Below, piece by piece: positions 42,438 through 50,347 of a stretch of 64,000 nt of DNA. The DNA lies in assembly GCA_963791905.1 (NCBI GenBank), contig CAWBTX010000008.1, positions 15,378 through 79,377 on the forward strand, written 5' to 3'. Each line of letters starts with the position of its first letter. Within the stretch, counting starts at the first letter, position 1. The stretch comes from Gaiellasilicea sp963791905 (GTDB lineage: Bacteria; Actinomycetota; Thermoleophilia; Gaiellales; Gaiellaceae). The notes under the pieces are model-generated. The model was not told where the DNA came from, did no database searches, and saw nothing but the letters and a program-made list of their open reading frames with translations. The translations under genes and the position numbers were made by a program.

Positions 42438-42577
42438 ATTTACTGGCGCACGGCGGCGTCGGCGGCGCGATCGTCGAGTCGCTGGTCGTGCTCGGAATCG
42501 CCCTCGTGTTCGCGTCCCTGTGGCTCCGCGAGCGGCGGGCCCGCCGGGACGAAGAGGATCAGATCAAGCCGCAGTAG
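42416..42577 (+). CDS. Small single-span membrane protein
   Basis: 53 residues from GTG 42416, overlapping the upstream gene by 22 bp. Layout: short N-terminal segment with AHGGVGGAIVES, one hydrophobic helix (LVVLGIALVFASLWL), and a positively charged tail (RERRARRDEED) that should remain in the cytosol. Its AHGGVGG echoes the AHGIGG start of the preceding protein, suggesting the same cassette. The 3' end overlaps the convergent Rpf-like gene by 19 bp. Confidence 0.55.
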   Translation: MAAIPELDLLAHGGVGGAIVESLVVLGIALVFASLWLRERRARRDEEDQIKPQ

Positions 42578-43113
42578 CGGGCGCTGTTCGGCCAGGGGTA
42601 GAAACCGCGGCCGTTGCGATACGCCCGCTCGGCGACCCACATCTGCTCGAGCGCGGACCAGCGGTTCGCCGTGCCCTTCGTCCTGAGCAGGTGGTGACCG
42701 TAGGCGCGCTGGAACGAGATGTCCATCTGCAGCCCGCCGTAGTAGCCGTTGCCGGTGTACGTCGCCCAGCCCTGGGCCGGGTGGCGCTCCAGACGGTGGA
42801 TGCACATCCACGCTGAGCGATGCGGCGGCGTGGCCGCTCGCTGCTCCGCCACGTGTGCGCGCTTCCGCCAGAGGTCTCGCATCCAGCGGCGGTACGTCGC
42901 GCTCGACGACTCGCGCTCGGTATACGCCGCCGGCGTCAGCCGCGCGCCCATCAGCCGCTGCCAGCGCCATGTGTCGCTGCGGTAGGCGTCGATCTGCGCG
43001 AGGACGTCGATGCGCTCCGATGCCGCGCTCGCCGCACGCGGCTGCACGAGTGCCGCTGCCGCCAGCACCAATGCGCCAACGAATACGAGCAGTCGCAGGG
43101 ACGGGTTCGTCAC
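42559..43113 (-). CDS. Exported transglycosylase-like protein, Rpf/lysozyme-like
   Basis: 184 residues from GTG 43113, preceded by AAGGAGA. Signal peptide about residues 1-30 (LRLLVFVGALVLAAAALVQPRAASAA). A helical region follows, then a C-terminal resuscitation-promoting-factor-like lysozyme domain: CIHRLERHPAQGWATYTGNGYYGGLQMDISFQRAYG ... WSALEQMWVAERAYRNG, with the active-site Glu in HRLE and the GNGYYGGLQ loop. Such enzymes cut peptidoglycan during growth or exit from dormancy. An upstream Met at 43161 is rejected because it lacks a ribosome site. Confidence 0.85.
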   Translation of the reverse strand: MTNPSLRLLVFVGALVLAAAALVQPRAASAASERIDVLAQIDAYRSDTWRWQRLMGARLTPAAYTERESSSATYRRWMRDLWRKRAHVAEQRAATPPHRSAWMCIHRLERHPAQGWATYTGNGYYGGLQMDISFQRAYGHHLLRTKGTANRWSALEQMWVAERAYRNGRGFYPWPNSARYCGLI

Positions 43114-43205
43114 AAACTCTCCTTCGCAGGGGACGTGAATGGCCCGCGAGACCCCGAACATGGCCGCAATGGGTCTCAGTGGAGCCGTCTAGCCGCGGCA
43201 GGCTA

Positions 43206-43228
43206 GCAAACGGACTGTTTGCAAACGG
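43206..43228. promoter_or_regulatory. Symmetric GCAAAC boxes upstream of the Rpf-like gene
   Basis: GCAAAC (43206-43211), GGACT, GTTTGC (43217-43222), overlapping the perfect palindrome GTTTGCAAAC (43217-43226); GCAAACGG is also directly repeated at a 15-bp step. It is about 93 bp before the Rpf-like start and just past the end of the upstream gene. A regulator site is plausible; the repeat does not look like a riboswitch. Confidence 0.4.
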
Positions 43229-43239
43229 TAAATTTCCTC

Positions 43240-43854
43240 TCACCGGCGTGCAACCGTGCCCGCATAGAGCAGGACGGCTGCAACGGCGACGAAGCCGGCC
43301 GAGCCGATGACGCCGAGTCCCGAGACGGCGCTGCCGACGGCTGCGAGGGCGAACCCGGCCAGCAGCAGGCTGTTGCCGAGCGGGCGCCGCCTCAGCGTCG
43401 CGAGGGTGACGCCGACGAGCGCGACGGTGCCGGCGACGTTGCCGACGAGGGCGAGAAGCCGCGCGGGCAGGAAGTCGAGATGCTGCTGCGCCTCGGGCAG
43501 CTCCGTCCCCGAGAGCGGCATCGTGAGCGGTTCGGCGAGCGCGACGCCGGTCGCGAGACCGGCGTACACGAGCACGACCGGGCCTGCGATCCTCACGCCG
43601 ACGCCCAGGAGCGAGCCGGCGCCGAGCAGCGGAGCGGTCAGCAGGCCGCCGAAGAGGTAGTAGGCGCGGAAGACGCCGTCGTTCCAGCCCGCCGCCGCCC
43701 CCCACGCGATCGCGGCCGTGCCGAGCGCGTAGGCGGCGAGGCCCGCGCTCCAGGCGAGCAGGTGCGCGGAGCGGCGCTCGCGCCAGCGCGCCGCGAGCAA
43801 CCCCGAGAGCCGCAGCGTGAGCAGGGCCGCCCCGAACGCGATCAGCGCCTCCAC
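43240..43854 (-). CDS. Seven-helix membrane protein of unknown function
   Basis: About 204 residues from GTG 43854 (ATG 43902 would overlap the divergent aminotransferase start). Roughly seven hydrophobic segments: EALIAFGAALLTLRL, AYALGTAAIAWGAA, APLLGAGSLLGVGVRI, GPVVLVYAGLATGVALA, LALVGNVAGTVALVGVTL, LLLAGFALAAVGSAV, GFVAVAAVLLYAGTV. Glycine- and alanine-rich with few charges inside the membrane. No family recognised. The ribosome site is weak for either start. Confidence 0.55.
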   Translation of the reverse strand: MEALIAFGAALLTLRLSGLLAARWRERRSAHLLAWSAGLAAYALGTAAIAWGAAAGWNDGVFRAYYLFGGLLTAPLLGAGSLLGVGVRIAGPVVLVYAGLATGVALAEPLTMPLSGTELPEAQQHLDFLPARLLALVGNVAGTVALVGVTLATLRRRPLGNSLLLAGFALAAVGSAVSGLGVIGSAGFVAVAAVLLYAGTVARR

Positions 43855-43900
43855 GGCGGAGAGCGTAGTGCGCTCCGCGAGGGACGCTAGGCTCAGTCGC

Positions 43901-45070
43901 ATGTCGCGGGAGCCGAAGCCGCAGAAGCGCTACCTGTTCACGCCCGGGCCGACGCCCGTGCCGCCGGAGGTGCTCGCAGCCCTCGGTGAGCCGGTGCTCC
44001 ATCACCGGGCGCCGGACTTCCGCGTCGTGTACGAGCGCGTGCTGCGGCGCCTGCAGGAGGTGCATCGCACAAGCTCGGACGTTCTTCTCTTCACGAGCTC
44101 GGGCACGGGGGCGTTCGAGTCTGCCGTCGTGAACCTCTGCTCGCCGGGCGACCGCGTCCTCGTCGTCACCTCAGGCAACTTCGGTGAGCGGTGGATCGCC
44201 ATGTGCCGCCGCTTCGGCTGCGAGGTCGAGGAGCTCCGGTATGCCTGGGGCGAGACGCCGTCGCCCGATGACCTCGCCCGCCGGCTGGACGAGATCGAGC
44301 CGGTCTCGGTCGTCGTGCTCGTGCACTCGGAGACATCGACGGGCGTCGTGGCCGACGTGCAGGCGCTTGCCGCCCCGGCGAAGGAGGCCGGCGCGCTCGT
44401 CCTCGTCGATGCGGTCTCGAGCCTCGGCGCGGTCCCGCTCGAGACGGACGAGTGGGGCCTCGACGTCGTCGTCGCGGGCTCGCAGAAGGCGCTGATGACG
44501 CCGCCGGGCCTCGGCACGGTGGCCGTGTCTCCGGCCGCGTTCGAGCACGCCGCCCGCGCGACGTTGCCCCGCTACTACTTCGACTGGGAGCGCACGCGCA
44601 AGGCGCAGCAGAAGGTCGACAGCGCGTTCACACCCGCCGTCTCGCTCGTCGTGGCGCTCGACGTCGCGCTCGAGCGGCTGCTCGGCGAGGGCCTCGAGAC
44701 GACGTTTGCGCGGCACGTCCGCCTCGGCCGGGCCTGCCGCGCGGGCATCAAGGCGATGGGCCTCGAGCTCTTCTCGCCGGACGAGGACCGCTCCGCCGTC
44801 GTCACGGCCGCCCGCATGCCCGACGGCATCGACGCCTCGGCGCTCACGCTCGCGCTGCGGGACCGGCACGGCATCACCATTGCCGCCGGCCAGGGCGAGC
44901 TCAAGGAACAGATCTTCCGAATCGGGCACATCGGCTGGTTCGACGAGTTCGACATCGCGACCGCGCTCTCGGCGGTCGAGCTCGTCCTGTCGGAGCTCGG
45001 GGCGCCCATCGAGCGCGGCGCCGCTGCGTCGCGTGCGCTCGAGGTCTACGCGGAGGGGATGCCCGTCTGA
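43901..45070 (+). CDS. Class V aminotransferase (serine-glyoxylate/alanine-glyoxylate type)
   Basis: 389 residues, PLP fold type I. Signature elements: YLFTPGPTPVPPEVLAALG at the N terminus, TSSGTGAFESAVVNLCSPGD (phosphate cup), VDAVSSLGAVPLETDEWGLDVVVAGSQKALMTPPG with the Schiff-base Lys in SQKAL (about residue 197), and IRIGH... near the C terminus. Gene order aminotransferase-serA matches the phosphorylated serine pathway, so it could act as the serC-equivalent or as serine-glyoxylate transaminase. The stop overlaps the CTG start of serA. Confidence 0.88.
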   Translation: MSREPKPQKRYLFTPGPTPVPPEVLAALGEPVLHHRAPDFRVVYERVLRRLQEVHRTSSDVLLFTSSGTGAFESAVVNLCSPGDRVLVVTSGNFGERWIAMCRRFGCEVEELRYAWGETPSPDDLARRLDEIEPVSVVVLVHSETSTGVVADVQALAAPAKEAGALVLVDAVSSLGAVPLETDEWGLDVVVAGSQKALMTPPGLGTVAVSPAAFEHAARATLPRYYFDWERTRKAQQKVDSAFTPAVSLVVALDVALERLLGEGLETTFARHVRLGRACRAGIKAMGLELFSPDEDRSAVVTAARMPDGIDASALTLALRDRHGITIAAGQGELKEQIFRIGHIGWFDEFDIATALSAVELVLSELGAPIERGAAASRALEVYAEGMPV

Positions 45071-46629
45071 AGGTTCTCGTCCGCGAGGAGATCGCTGAGG
45101 CCGGCATCGAGCTGCTGCGGAGTCGCTTCGACGTCGAGGTCGACGGCGAGTCGCCGCTCGAGGAGGCGATCGCCGACTGCGACGCGATCGTGATCCGCTC
45201 GGCGACGCAGCTGACCGCGGACGTCCTCGAGCGCGCGCAGCGCCTGAAGGTGATCGGCCGCGCCGGGGTCGGCGTCGACAACGTCGACGTTGCCGCCGCG
45301 ACGCGTCGGGGGATCGTCGTCGCGAACGCGCCCGACTCGACCGTCGTCTCGGCCGCCGAGCACACAGTCGGTCTCCTCGTCGCCCTCGCGCGCAACATCC
45401 CGCAGGCCCACGCGGCGCTCAAGCAAGGACATTGGGAACGGTCGCGGTGGGCCGGGATCGAGCTCGCCGACAAGACGCTGGGCGTGCTCGGCTTCGGCAG
45501 GATCGGCCGCCAGGTCGCACGCCGGGCCCTCGGCCTCGGGCTCCGCGTCACCGCCTACGACCCCTTCGTCGCGCCGGAGCGGTTCCGGGAGCTCGGCGCC
45601 GAGTACGCCGAGACGCCCGAGGAGGTCCTCGGGTCGGTCGACTTCCTCACGCTCCATCTGCCGCTGACGGAGGAGACGAAGGGCTTCCTCGACGAGGAGG
45701 CCTTCGCCCGCATGCGAACCGGTGTCCGGATCGTGAACGCCGCGCGCGGCGAGCTCGTCGACGAGGAGGCGCTCGCGGCCGCGATCCGCTCCGGCAAGGT
45801 CGCCGGGGCGGCGCTCGACGTCTTCTCGGCCGAGCCGTACTCGGGCGTCCTGCTCGAGCTCGACGAGGTCGTCGTCACGCCGCATCTCGCCGCGTCCACG
45901 GAGGAGGCCCAGGACCGCGCCGGTCTGATCATCGCGGAGCAGGTCGTCGCTGCGCTCGAGGGCGGCCTCGTCACGAACGCGATCAACATCCCGGTCGTCG
46001 GCGCTGACGACCTCGAGGTGCTCGGCCCGCTGATCCCGCTGGCCGCCCGCCTCGGGCGGCTCGCCGTCGAGCTCGCCGGCGGGCACCCGAGGCGAATCGC
46101 GCTCTCCTACCACGGCGCGCTGGCCGAGCAGGACACGAGGCTCCTCACGGTCGCCGCCCTGAACGGCGCCTTCCAGGGCCGCGTCGAGCAGGCGGTGAAC
46201 TACGTCAACGCTCCCGTGATCGCCGCGGAGAGTGGCATCGAGGTGACCGAGGAGAAGAGCACGAAGTCGCGCGACTACATGAATCTCGTCACCGTCGCCG
46301 TGGACGACGTCGAGGTCTCGGGGACGACGATCGGTCCCGAGCACAGGCACTTCCTCGCGGGCGCGCTCGGGTTCGCGATCGACCTCCAGCTCTCGCCGCG
46401 AATGGTGTTCTTCAGCTACGACGACATCCCCGGTGTGATCGGCCGCATCGGCACGATGTTCGGGGCTGCGGGGATCAACATCGCCAACATGGCGGTCTCG
46501 CGGACGAAGGAGGGCGGAAAGGCGCTGATGGCCCTGTCGGTCGACTCCGATCCGCCGGCGGAGCTCGTCGCTCGGTTCCGCGGCGAGGGGTTCGACGACG
46601 TCCGCGTGATCTCGCTCGGCGGCGCCTAG
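45067..46629 (+). CDS. serA: D-3-phosphoglycerate dehydrogenase
   Basis: 520 residues, long type with ASB and ACT domains. NAD-binding LGVLGFGRIGRQVARRALGLG (about 140-160), catalytic Arg in NAARGELVDEEAL, Glu in the DVFSAEP region, and His in PHLAASTEEAQ. The intervening domain (about 320-440) and C-terminal ACT (YDDIPGVIGRIGTMFGAAGINIANM) should give serine feedback control. The only start that keeps the N terminus (LKVLVREEIAE) is CTG 45067; GGAGGGG sits 8 nt before it and it overlaps the upstream stop, so this is one of the more convincing CTG starts. Confidence 0.95.
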   Translation: MKVLVREEIAEAGIELLRSRFDVEVDGESPLEEAIADCDAIVIRSATQLTADVLERAQRLKVIGRAGVGVDNVDVAAATRRGIVVANAPDSTVVSAAEHTVGLLVALARNIPQAHAALKQGHWERSRWAGIELADKTLGVLGFGRIGRQVARRALGLGLRVTAYDPFVAPERFRELGAEYAETPEEVLGSVDFLTLHLPLTEETKGFLDEEAFARMRTGVRIVNAARGELVDEEALAAAIRSGKVAGAALDVFSAEPYSGVLLELDEVVVTPHLAASTEEAQDRAGLIIAEQVVAALEGGLVTNAINIPVVGADDLEVLGPLIPLAARLGRLAVELAGGHPRRIALSYHGALAEQDTRLLTVAALNGAFQGRVEQAVNYVNAPVIAAESGIEVTEEKSTKSRDYMNLVTVAVDDVEVSGTTIGPEHRHFLAGALGFAIDLQLSPRMVFFSYDDIPGVIGRIGTMFGAAGINIANMAVSRTKEGGKALMALSVDSDPPAELVARFRGEGFDDVRVISLGGA

Positions 46630-46642
46630 TAGTCTTTGTCCA

Positions 46643-47155
46643 GTGGAGACGAGCTGGCCGGAGCCGGTCGAGCGAGTCGCCGCCTTCCTGAGAGAGGCCG
46701 GCGCCGAGGCGAGGCTCGAAGAGTTCAAGTCGGGTACGCCGACCGCAGAGGATGCGGCCCGCGCCGCCGGCTGCAGCGTCGACCAGATCGTGAAGTCGAT
46801 CGTCGTCGTCTGCGACGACAGCCCCGTGCTGGCTCTCGTCCCCGGCGACAGGCGTGTGGACACGGAGAAGGTCGCCCGCGAAGTGGGAAGCTCGGCAGCG
46901 CGCGTCGCGCGGGCCGACGAGGTCGAGCGGGCGACGGGCGTTCGCCCCGGTGCGGTTGCGCCGTTCGCGCTCCCGGGCATCGACCGGGTCTACGTCGACC
47001 GGACCCTGCTCGCGCACGAGCTCGTCTGGGTGGGCGCGGGCTCGCCGTCCCACATCGCTGCCTTGCACCCGGCCGAGCTCGTTCGCCTGACGCGGGCGCG
47101 GCCGATGGACGCCGTCCAGGAGCCCGAATACCATTCGAATAGAGGAGACGCTTGA
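46643..47155 (+). CDS. YbaK/prolyl-tRNA-editing domain protein
   Basis: 170 residues from GTG 46643. Recognisable YbaK/ProX-like fold: VERVAAFLREAGAEARLEEFKSGTPTAEDAARAAGCSVDQIVKSIVVV, LALVPGDRRVDTEKVAREVG, and GAVAPFALPGIDRVYVDRTLLAHELVWVGAGSPSHIAALHPAEL. Stand-alone members hydrolyse mischarged Cys- or Ala-tRNA(Pro). The Lys in KSIVV is the usual catalytic residue. The TGA overlaps the next ATG by one base. Confidence 0.88.
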   Translation: METSWPEPVERVAAFLREAGAEARLEEFKSGTPTAEDAARAAGCSVDQIVKSIVVVCDDSPVLALVPGDRRVDTEKVAREVGSSAARVARADEVERATGVRPGAVAPFALPGIDRVYVDRTLLAHELVWVGAGSPSHIAALHPAELVRLTRARPMDAVQEPEYHSNRGDA

Positions 47156-48096
47156 TGCGAGAGACCGAGACGATCTGGATGAACGGCGAGTTCATCGACT
47201 GGGCGGACGCCAAAGTGCACGTCGGCGCACACGGCCTGCACTACGGCACCGGCGTCTTCGAGGGGATCCGCTGCTACGAGACCCCGCAGGGCCCAGCGAT
47301 CTTCCGGCTCAAGGAGCACCTCCAGCGTCTCGAGAACTCCGCGCGGCTGCTGTACATGGAGCTGCCGTACTCGGTCGACGAGATTCGCACGGCGACCCAC
47401 GAGCTCGTGGGCCGGAACGGCCTGCCGGAGTGCTACGTGCGGCCGTTCGCGTTCTACGGCTACGGCGAGCTGGGCGTGTCCACCGCGGGCAACCCGGTCG
47501 ACGTCGTGATCATGAGCTGGCCGTGGGGCAACTACCTCGGGGACGAGAACCTCGCGACGGGGATCCGCGCCAAGATCTCCTCGTGGAAGCGCGTGGGCGC
47601 GAACACGATCCCGCACGTCGCCAAGGCCACCGGCATCTACCTCAACTCGATGCTTGCCGTGCAGGAGGCCCAGCGGGCCGGCTACGACGAGGCGATTCTC
47701 CTCACCGACGAGGGGTTCGTGGCGGACGGGTCCGGCGAGAACGTCTTCGTCGTCAAGGACGGCCGCATCTGGACGCCGCCGCTCTCGACCTCGATCCTGC
47801 CCGGGATCACACGCGACACGGTGATCCAGATCGCACAGGACCTCGGCTACGTGGTGGAGGAGTCGAACCTCATTCGCTCCGACCTCTACATCGCCGACGA
47901 GGTGTTCATGACCGGCACTGCGGCCGAGGTGACGCCCGTTCGCTCGGTCGACGATCACGAGATCGGCGCAGGCCCGGTCACGCTCGAGCTGCAGCGCGAG
48001 TATCTCGACACGGTTCGCGGCGCCAAGGACCGCTGGGGCCACTGGCTCGATCACGTGAACGTCACGCAGGGTGCACCCGCGCCCGCCGAGGCCTGA
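47155..48096 (+). CDS. ilvE: Branched-chain amino-acid aminotransferase
   Basis: 313 residues, PLP fold type IV. HVGAHGLHYGTGVFEGIRCYET at the N terminus, catalytic Lys157 in HVAKATGIYLNSMLAV, and the PLP-phosphate region EAILLTDEGFVADGSGENVFVV, GITRDTVIQIAQDLG, EVFMTGTAAEVTPVRSVD. It transfers amino groups between 2-oxoglutarate and Ile/Leu/Val. An AGAGGAGACGCTTG leader supplies the ribosome site before ATG 47155. It follows ybaK without a gap, in the serA direction, so an amino-acid biosynthesis operon is likely. Confidence 0.94.
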   Translation: MRETETIWMNGEFIDWADAKVHVGAHGLHYGTGVFEGIRCYETPQGPAIFRLKEHLQRLENSARLLYMELPYSVDEIRTATHELVGRNGLPECYVRPFAFYGYGELGVSTAGNPVDVVIMSWPWGNYLGDENLATGIRAKISSWKRVGANTIPHVAKATGIYLNSMLAVQEAQRAGYDEAILLTDEGFVADGSGENVFVVKDGRIWTPPLSTSILPGITRDTVIQIAQDLGYVVEESNLIRSDLYIADEVFMTGTAAEVTPVRSVDDHEIGAGPVTLELQREYLDTVRGAKDRWGHWLDHVNVTQGAPAPAEA

Positions 48097-48106
48097 CCGG
48101 CCGTCG

Positions 48107-49226
48107 GTGACGGCAGCGCTGAAACAAATACCGCTCTCTTCGCCGTACGTCGACGAGCGGGACGAGGAGCTCGTGCTCGAGGTGCTCCGCTCGGGGCGGC
48201 TCTCGCTCGGGCCGACGATCGACCGCTTCGAGGAGCTCTTCGCCGAGCGCGTGGGAGCTCCGTACGCCGCCGCCGTCTCGTCCGGGACCGCCGGGCTCCA
48301 CCTGCTCTGCCGGCTGGCCGGGCTGGGGGAGGGGGACGAAGCGATCACGTCGCCGTACTCGTTCGTCGCCTCGGCGAACTGCGCCGTCTACGAAGGCGCC
48401 GTTCCTGTCTTCGCCGACGTCGACGAGCGCACGATGAACCTCGACCCGGCGGCGGTCGAGGCGGCCGTGACGGAGCGGACGAAGGTCGTCATCGCGGTGG
48501 ACATCTACGGGTACCCGTGCGAGCTCGGACCTCTTCCGCGAGATCTGCGCGCGCCACGGACTGACGTTGATCCAGGACGCGTGCGAGGCGCTCGGGGCGA
48601 CGTACCGCGGACGGCCGGTCGGATCGCACGGCCCGTCGGCGTCGTTCGCGTTCTATCCGAACAAGCAGATCACGACGGGCGAGGGCGGCATGGTCACAAC
48701 GCACTCCGAGGACGAATGGCGCCTGCTCAAGAGCCTGCGGAACCAGGGCCGCGCCGACGGCGGCGGCTGGCTCGACCACGCGCGGCTGGGCTACAACTAC
48801 CGCATCGACGACATCCGGGCTGCGCTCGGGATCGGCCAGCTGGAGAAGCTCGAGACGATCCTCACGCTCCGTTCGGCTGCGGCGGCGCGGTACGCGGAGC
48901 TCCTTGCCGACGTCGACGTCGAGGTGCCGTGCGCAGACGACGCCGACCACACGCGCTCCTGGTTCGTCTACGTCGTGAAGCTGCGGCGCGACGTCGACCG
49001 CGAGCGGGTGATCGCGGCGCTCGACCGGGAGGGCATCGCCACGGCGCGGTACCTCCCGTCGATCCACCTGCAGGCGTACATGCGTGAGCGGTACGGCTTC
49101 CGCGAGGGCATGTGCCCGGTGTCGGAGGACCTCTCCCGGCGGACGCTGGCGCTCCCCTTCCACACGCGCATCGAGCGCGAGGATCAGGAGCGCGTGGCGG
49201 AAGCGCTCGCCGCCGCGCTCGCGTAG
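48107..49226 (+). CDS. DegT/DnrJ/EryC1-family sugar aminotransferase, one apparent frameshift
   Basis: About 372 residues after removing one G near 48524. Frame 1: IPLSSPYVDERDEELVLEVL, GPTIDRFEELFAERVGAPYAAAVSSGTAGLHL, VDIYGYPCEL. Frame 2 resumes DLFREICARHGLTLIQDACEALGATYRG, then FAFYPNKQITTGEGGMVTT with the PLP Lys, and ends HTRIEREDQERVAEAL. Members transaminate NDP-keto-sugars for cell-surface or antibiotic sugars. GTG start 48107. No other sugar-nucleotide gene is nearby; the preceding gene is a second, unrelated PLP enzyme. Confidence 0.9.
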
Positions 49227-49271
49227 CGCGGCCCGTCCGCACGGCGGCGAGCACAGAGGGCCGCGCAGGAA

Positions 49272-49293
49272 GCTTGTGTTCCAGGAACACAAA
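49272..49293. promoter_or_regulatory. Palindrome copy 1, TTGTGTTCC-A-GGAACACAA
   Basis: Perfect 9-bp arms around one base (49274-49292), followed by ACTCTTTC. It is 46 bp after the aminotransferase stop and could end its transcript. It shares TCCAGGAACACAA with copy 2, which points to protein recognition instead. Confidence 0.5.
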
Positions 49294-49344
49294 CTCTTTC
49301 GCGCGCTCGGGCCCGTAGCCAAGCCGTTCGGGCCGAGCAGAGAG

Positions 49345-49366
49345 GCTTGTATCCAGGAACACAAGC
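49345..49366. promoter_or_regulatory. Palindrome copy 2, GCTTGT...ACAAGC
   Basis: GCTTGT (49345-49350) and ACAAGC (49361-49366) flank ATCCAGGAAC. It shares 13 identical bases (TCCAGGAACACAA) with copy 1, 73 bp away, and lies 45 bp before ATG 49411, in the right place to control that gene. No T-run follows. The rest of 49227-49410 shows no coding frame. Confidence 0.5.
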
Positions 49367-49410
49367 GGCGCTCGGCGCACGGCTGGCGGAGGGTGGATAC
49401 TGTCAGGGCG

Positions 49411-49764
49411 ATGGAGCGTGCACGGATGGTCTTCCTCGGGTTCGGCAAGTACGCGCGGGCCGATCGGATCTACGCGCTCCAGCCGATCACGGGCGACAAC
49501 CGCGGCGGCGGGCAGCGAACGCTCGTCTGGGTCGAGGGCGTCCCGGACCCGATCGTCGCGTCGCGCACGGAACGCACGATCCTCCACGACATGGGGCAGG
49601 ACGCAGCGAGCTCGTCGCCCCTGCTCGACGAGGCGCTCGCGCTGGCCGAGCGACTCGCCGATGACGCCGCCAGCGGCCGGGTCGACCTCGCCGATCTCGG
49701 CCGTCGTGCGCGCAGGCTGCTCGAGGCATCGAACCAGCCGTCCGAGGCCTCGCAGCTCTTCTAG
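49411..49764 (+). CDS. RemA-like (DUF370-type) small regulator, tentative
   Basis: 117 residues. The first half (ARMVFLGFGKYARADRIYALQPITGDNRGGGQRTLVWVEGVPDPIVASRTERTIL) resembles RemA/DUF370 proteins: G(F)GN/K-x3-A-x-RI near the N terminus and a loop followed by T-D/E-x-ILS-like end. RemA controls biofilm matrix genes in Bacillus by direct DNA binding as an octamer. The C-terminal ~50 residues are an added helical region (DEALALAERLADDA). ATG 49411 has GGGCG before it but no strong ribosome site. The twin palindromes lie immediately upstream. Confidence 0.5.
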   Translation: MERARMVFLGFGKYARADRIYALQPITGDNRGGGQRTLVWVEGVPDPIVASRTERTILHDMGQDAASSSPLLDEALALAERLADDAASGRVDLADLGRRARRLLEASNQPSEASQLF

Positions 49765-49778
49765 CCTCGCGCAGCCGC

Positions 49779-50342
49779 ATGCGGATCGACCGGAGCTTCT
49801 TCGAGCGCAGCGTGCACGCCGTCGCCCCTGACCTCGTCGGCGCGACGCTGCTCGTGGACGGCGCCGGCGGGGTCGTCGTCGAGGTGGAGGCCTACGACCC
49901 GCAGGATCCCGCCGCGCACGGATTTCGCGGCCGCACCGAGCGGAACGCCTCGATGTTCGGGCCCCCCGGCCACGCGTACGTGTACCGCTCGTACGGCGTC
50001 CACTGGTGCCTGAACTTCGTCTGCGAGGAGGCGGGGACGCCCGCCGCGGTCCTGGTTCGCGCCCTCGAGCCGACGGCGGGCGTCGAACGGATGCGCGAGC
50101 GGCGCGGCCTGGAGGAGCCGCGCCTCCTCTGCGCAGGGCCGGGCCGGCTCTGCCAGGCGCTCGGGGTCACGCGCGCACATGACGGGCTGCCGCTGGACGA
50201 GCCGCCCTTCGAGCTCCTCGCCTCACCAGGCCCGGTCGACGTCGCGGCCGGGCGGCGCGTCGGCATCAGCGTCGCGACCGACCTGCCGTGGCGCTACGTG
50301 CTCGCGGGCTCCCGTTACCTCAGCCGGCCGCTCAAGCCTTAG
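49779..50342 (+). CDS. Alkyladenine (3-methyladenine) DNA glycosylase, Mpg/AAG family
   Basis: 187 residues. Typical order: SFFERSVHAVAPDLVGATLL, catalytic Glu in VVVEVEAYDPQDPAAHGFRGRTERNASMFGPPGHAYVYRSYG, NFVCEEAGTPAAVLVRALEPTAG, and GPGRLCQALGVT. It flips and excises alkylated or deaminated purines as the first step of base excision repair. ATG 49779 sits 15 bp after the preceding stop, so likely the same transcript. Its end faces the PBP1A gene 5 bp away. Confidence 0.93.
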   Translation: MRIDRSFFERSVHAVAPDLVGATLLVDGAGGVVVEVEAYDPQDPAAHGFRGRTERNASMFGPPGHAYVYRSYGVHWCLNFVCEEAGTPAAVLVRALEPTAGVERMRERRGLEEPRLLCAGPGRLCQALGVTRAHDGLPLDEPPFELLASPGPVDVAAGRRVGISVATDLPWRYVLAGSRYLSRPLKP

Positions 50343-50347
50343 GTGGC

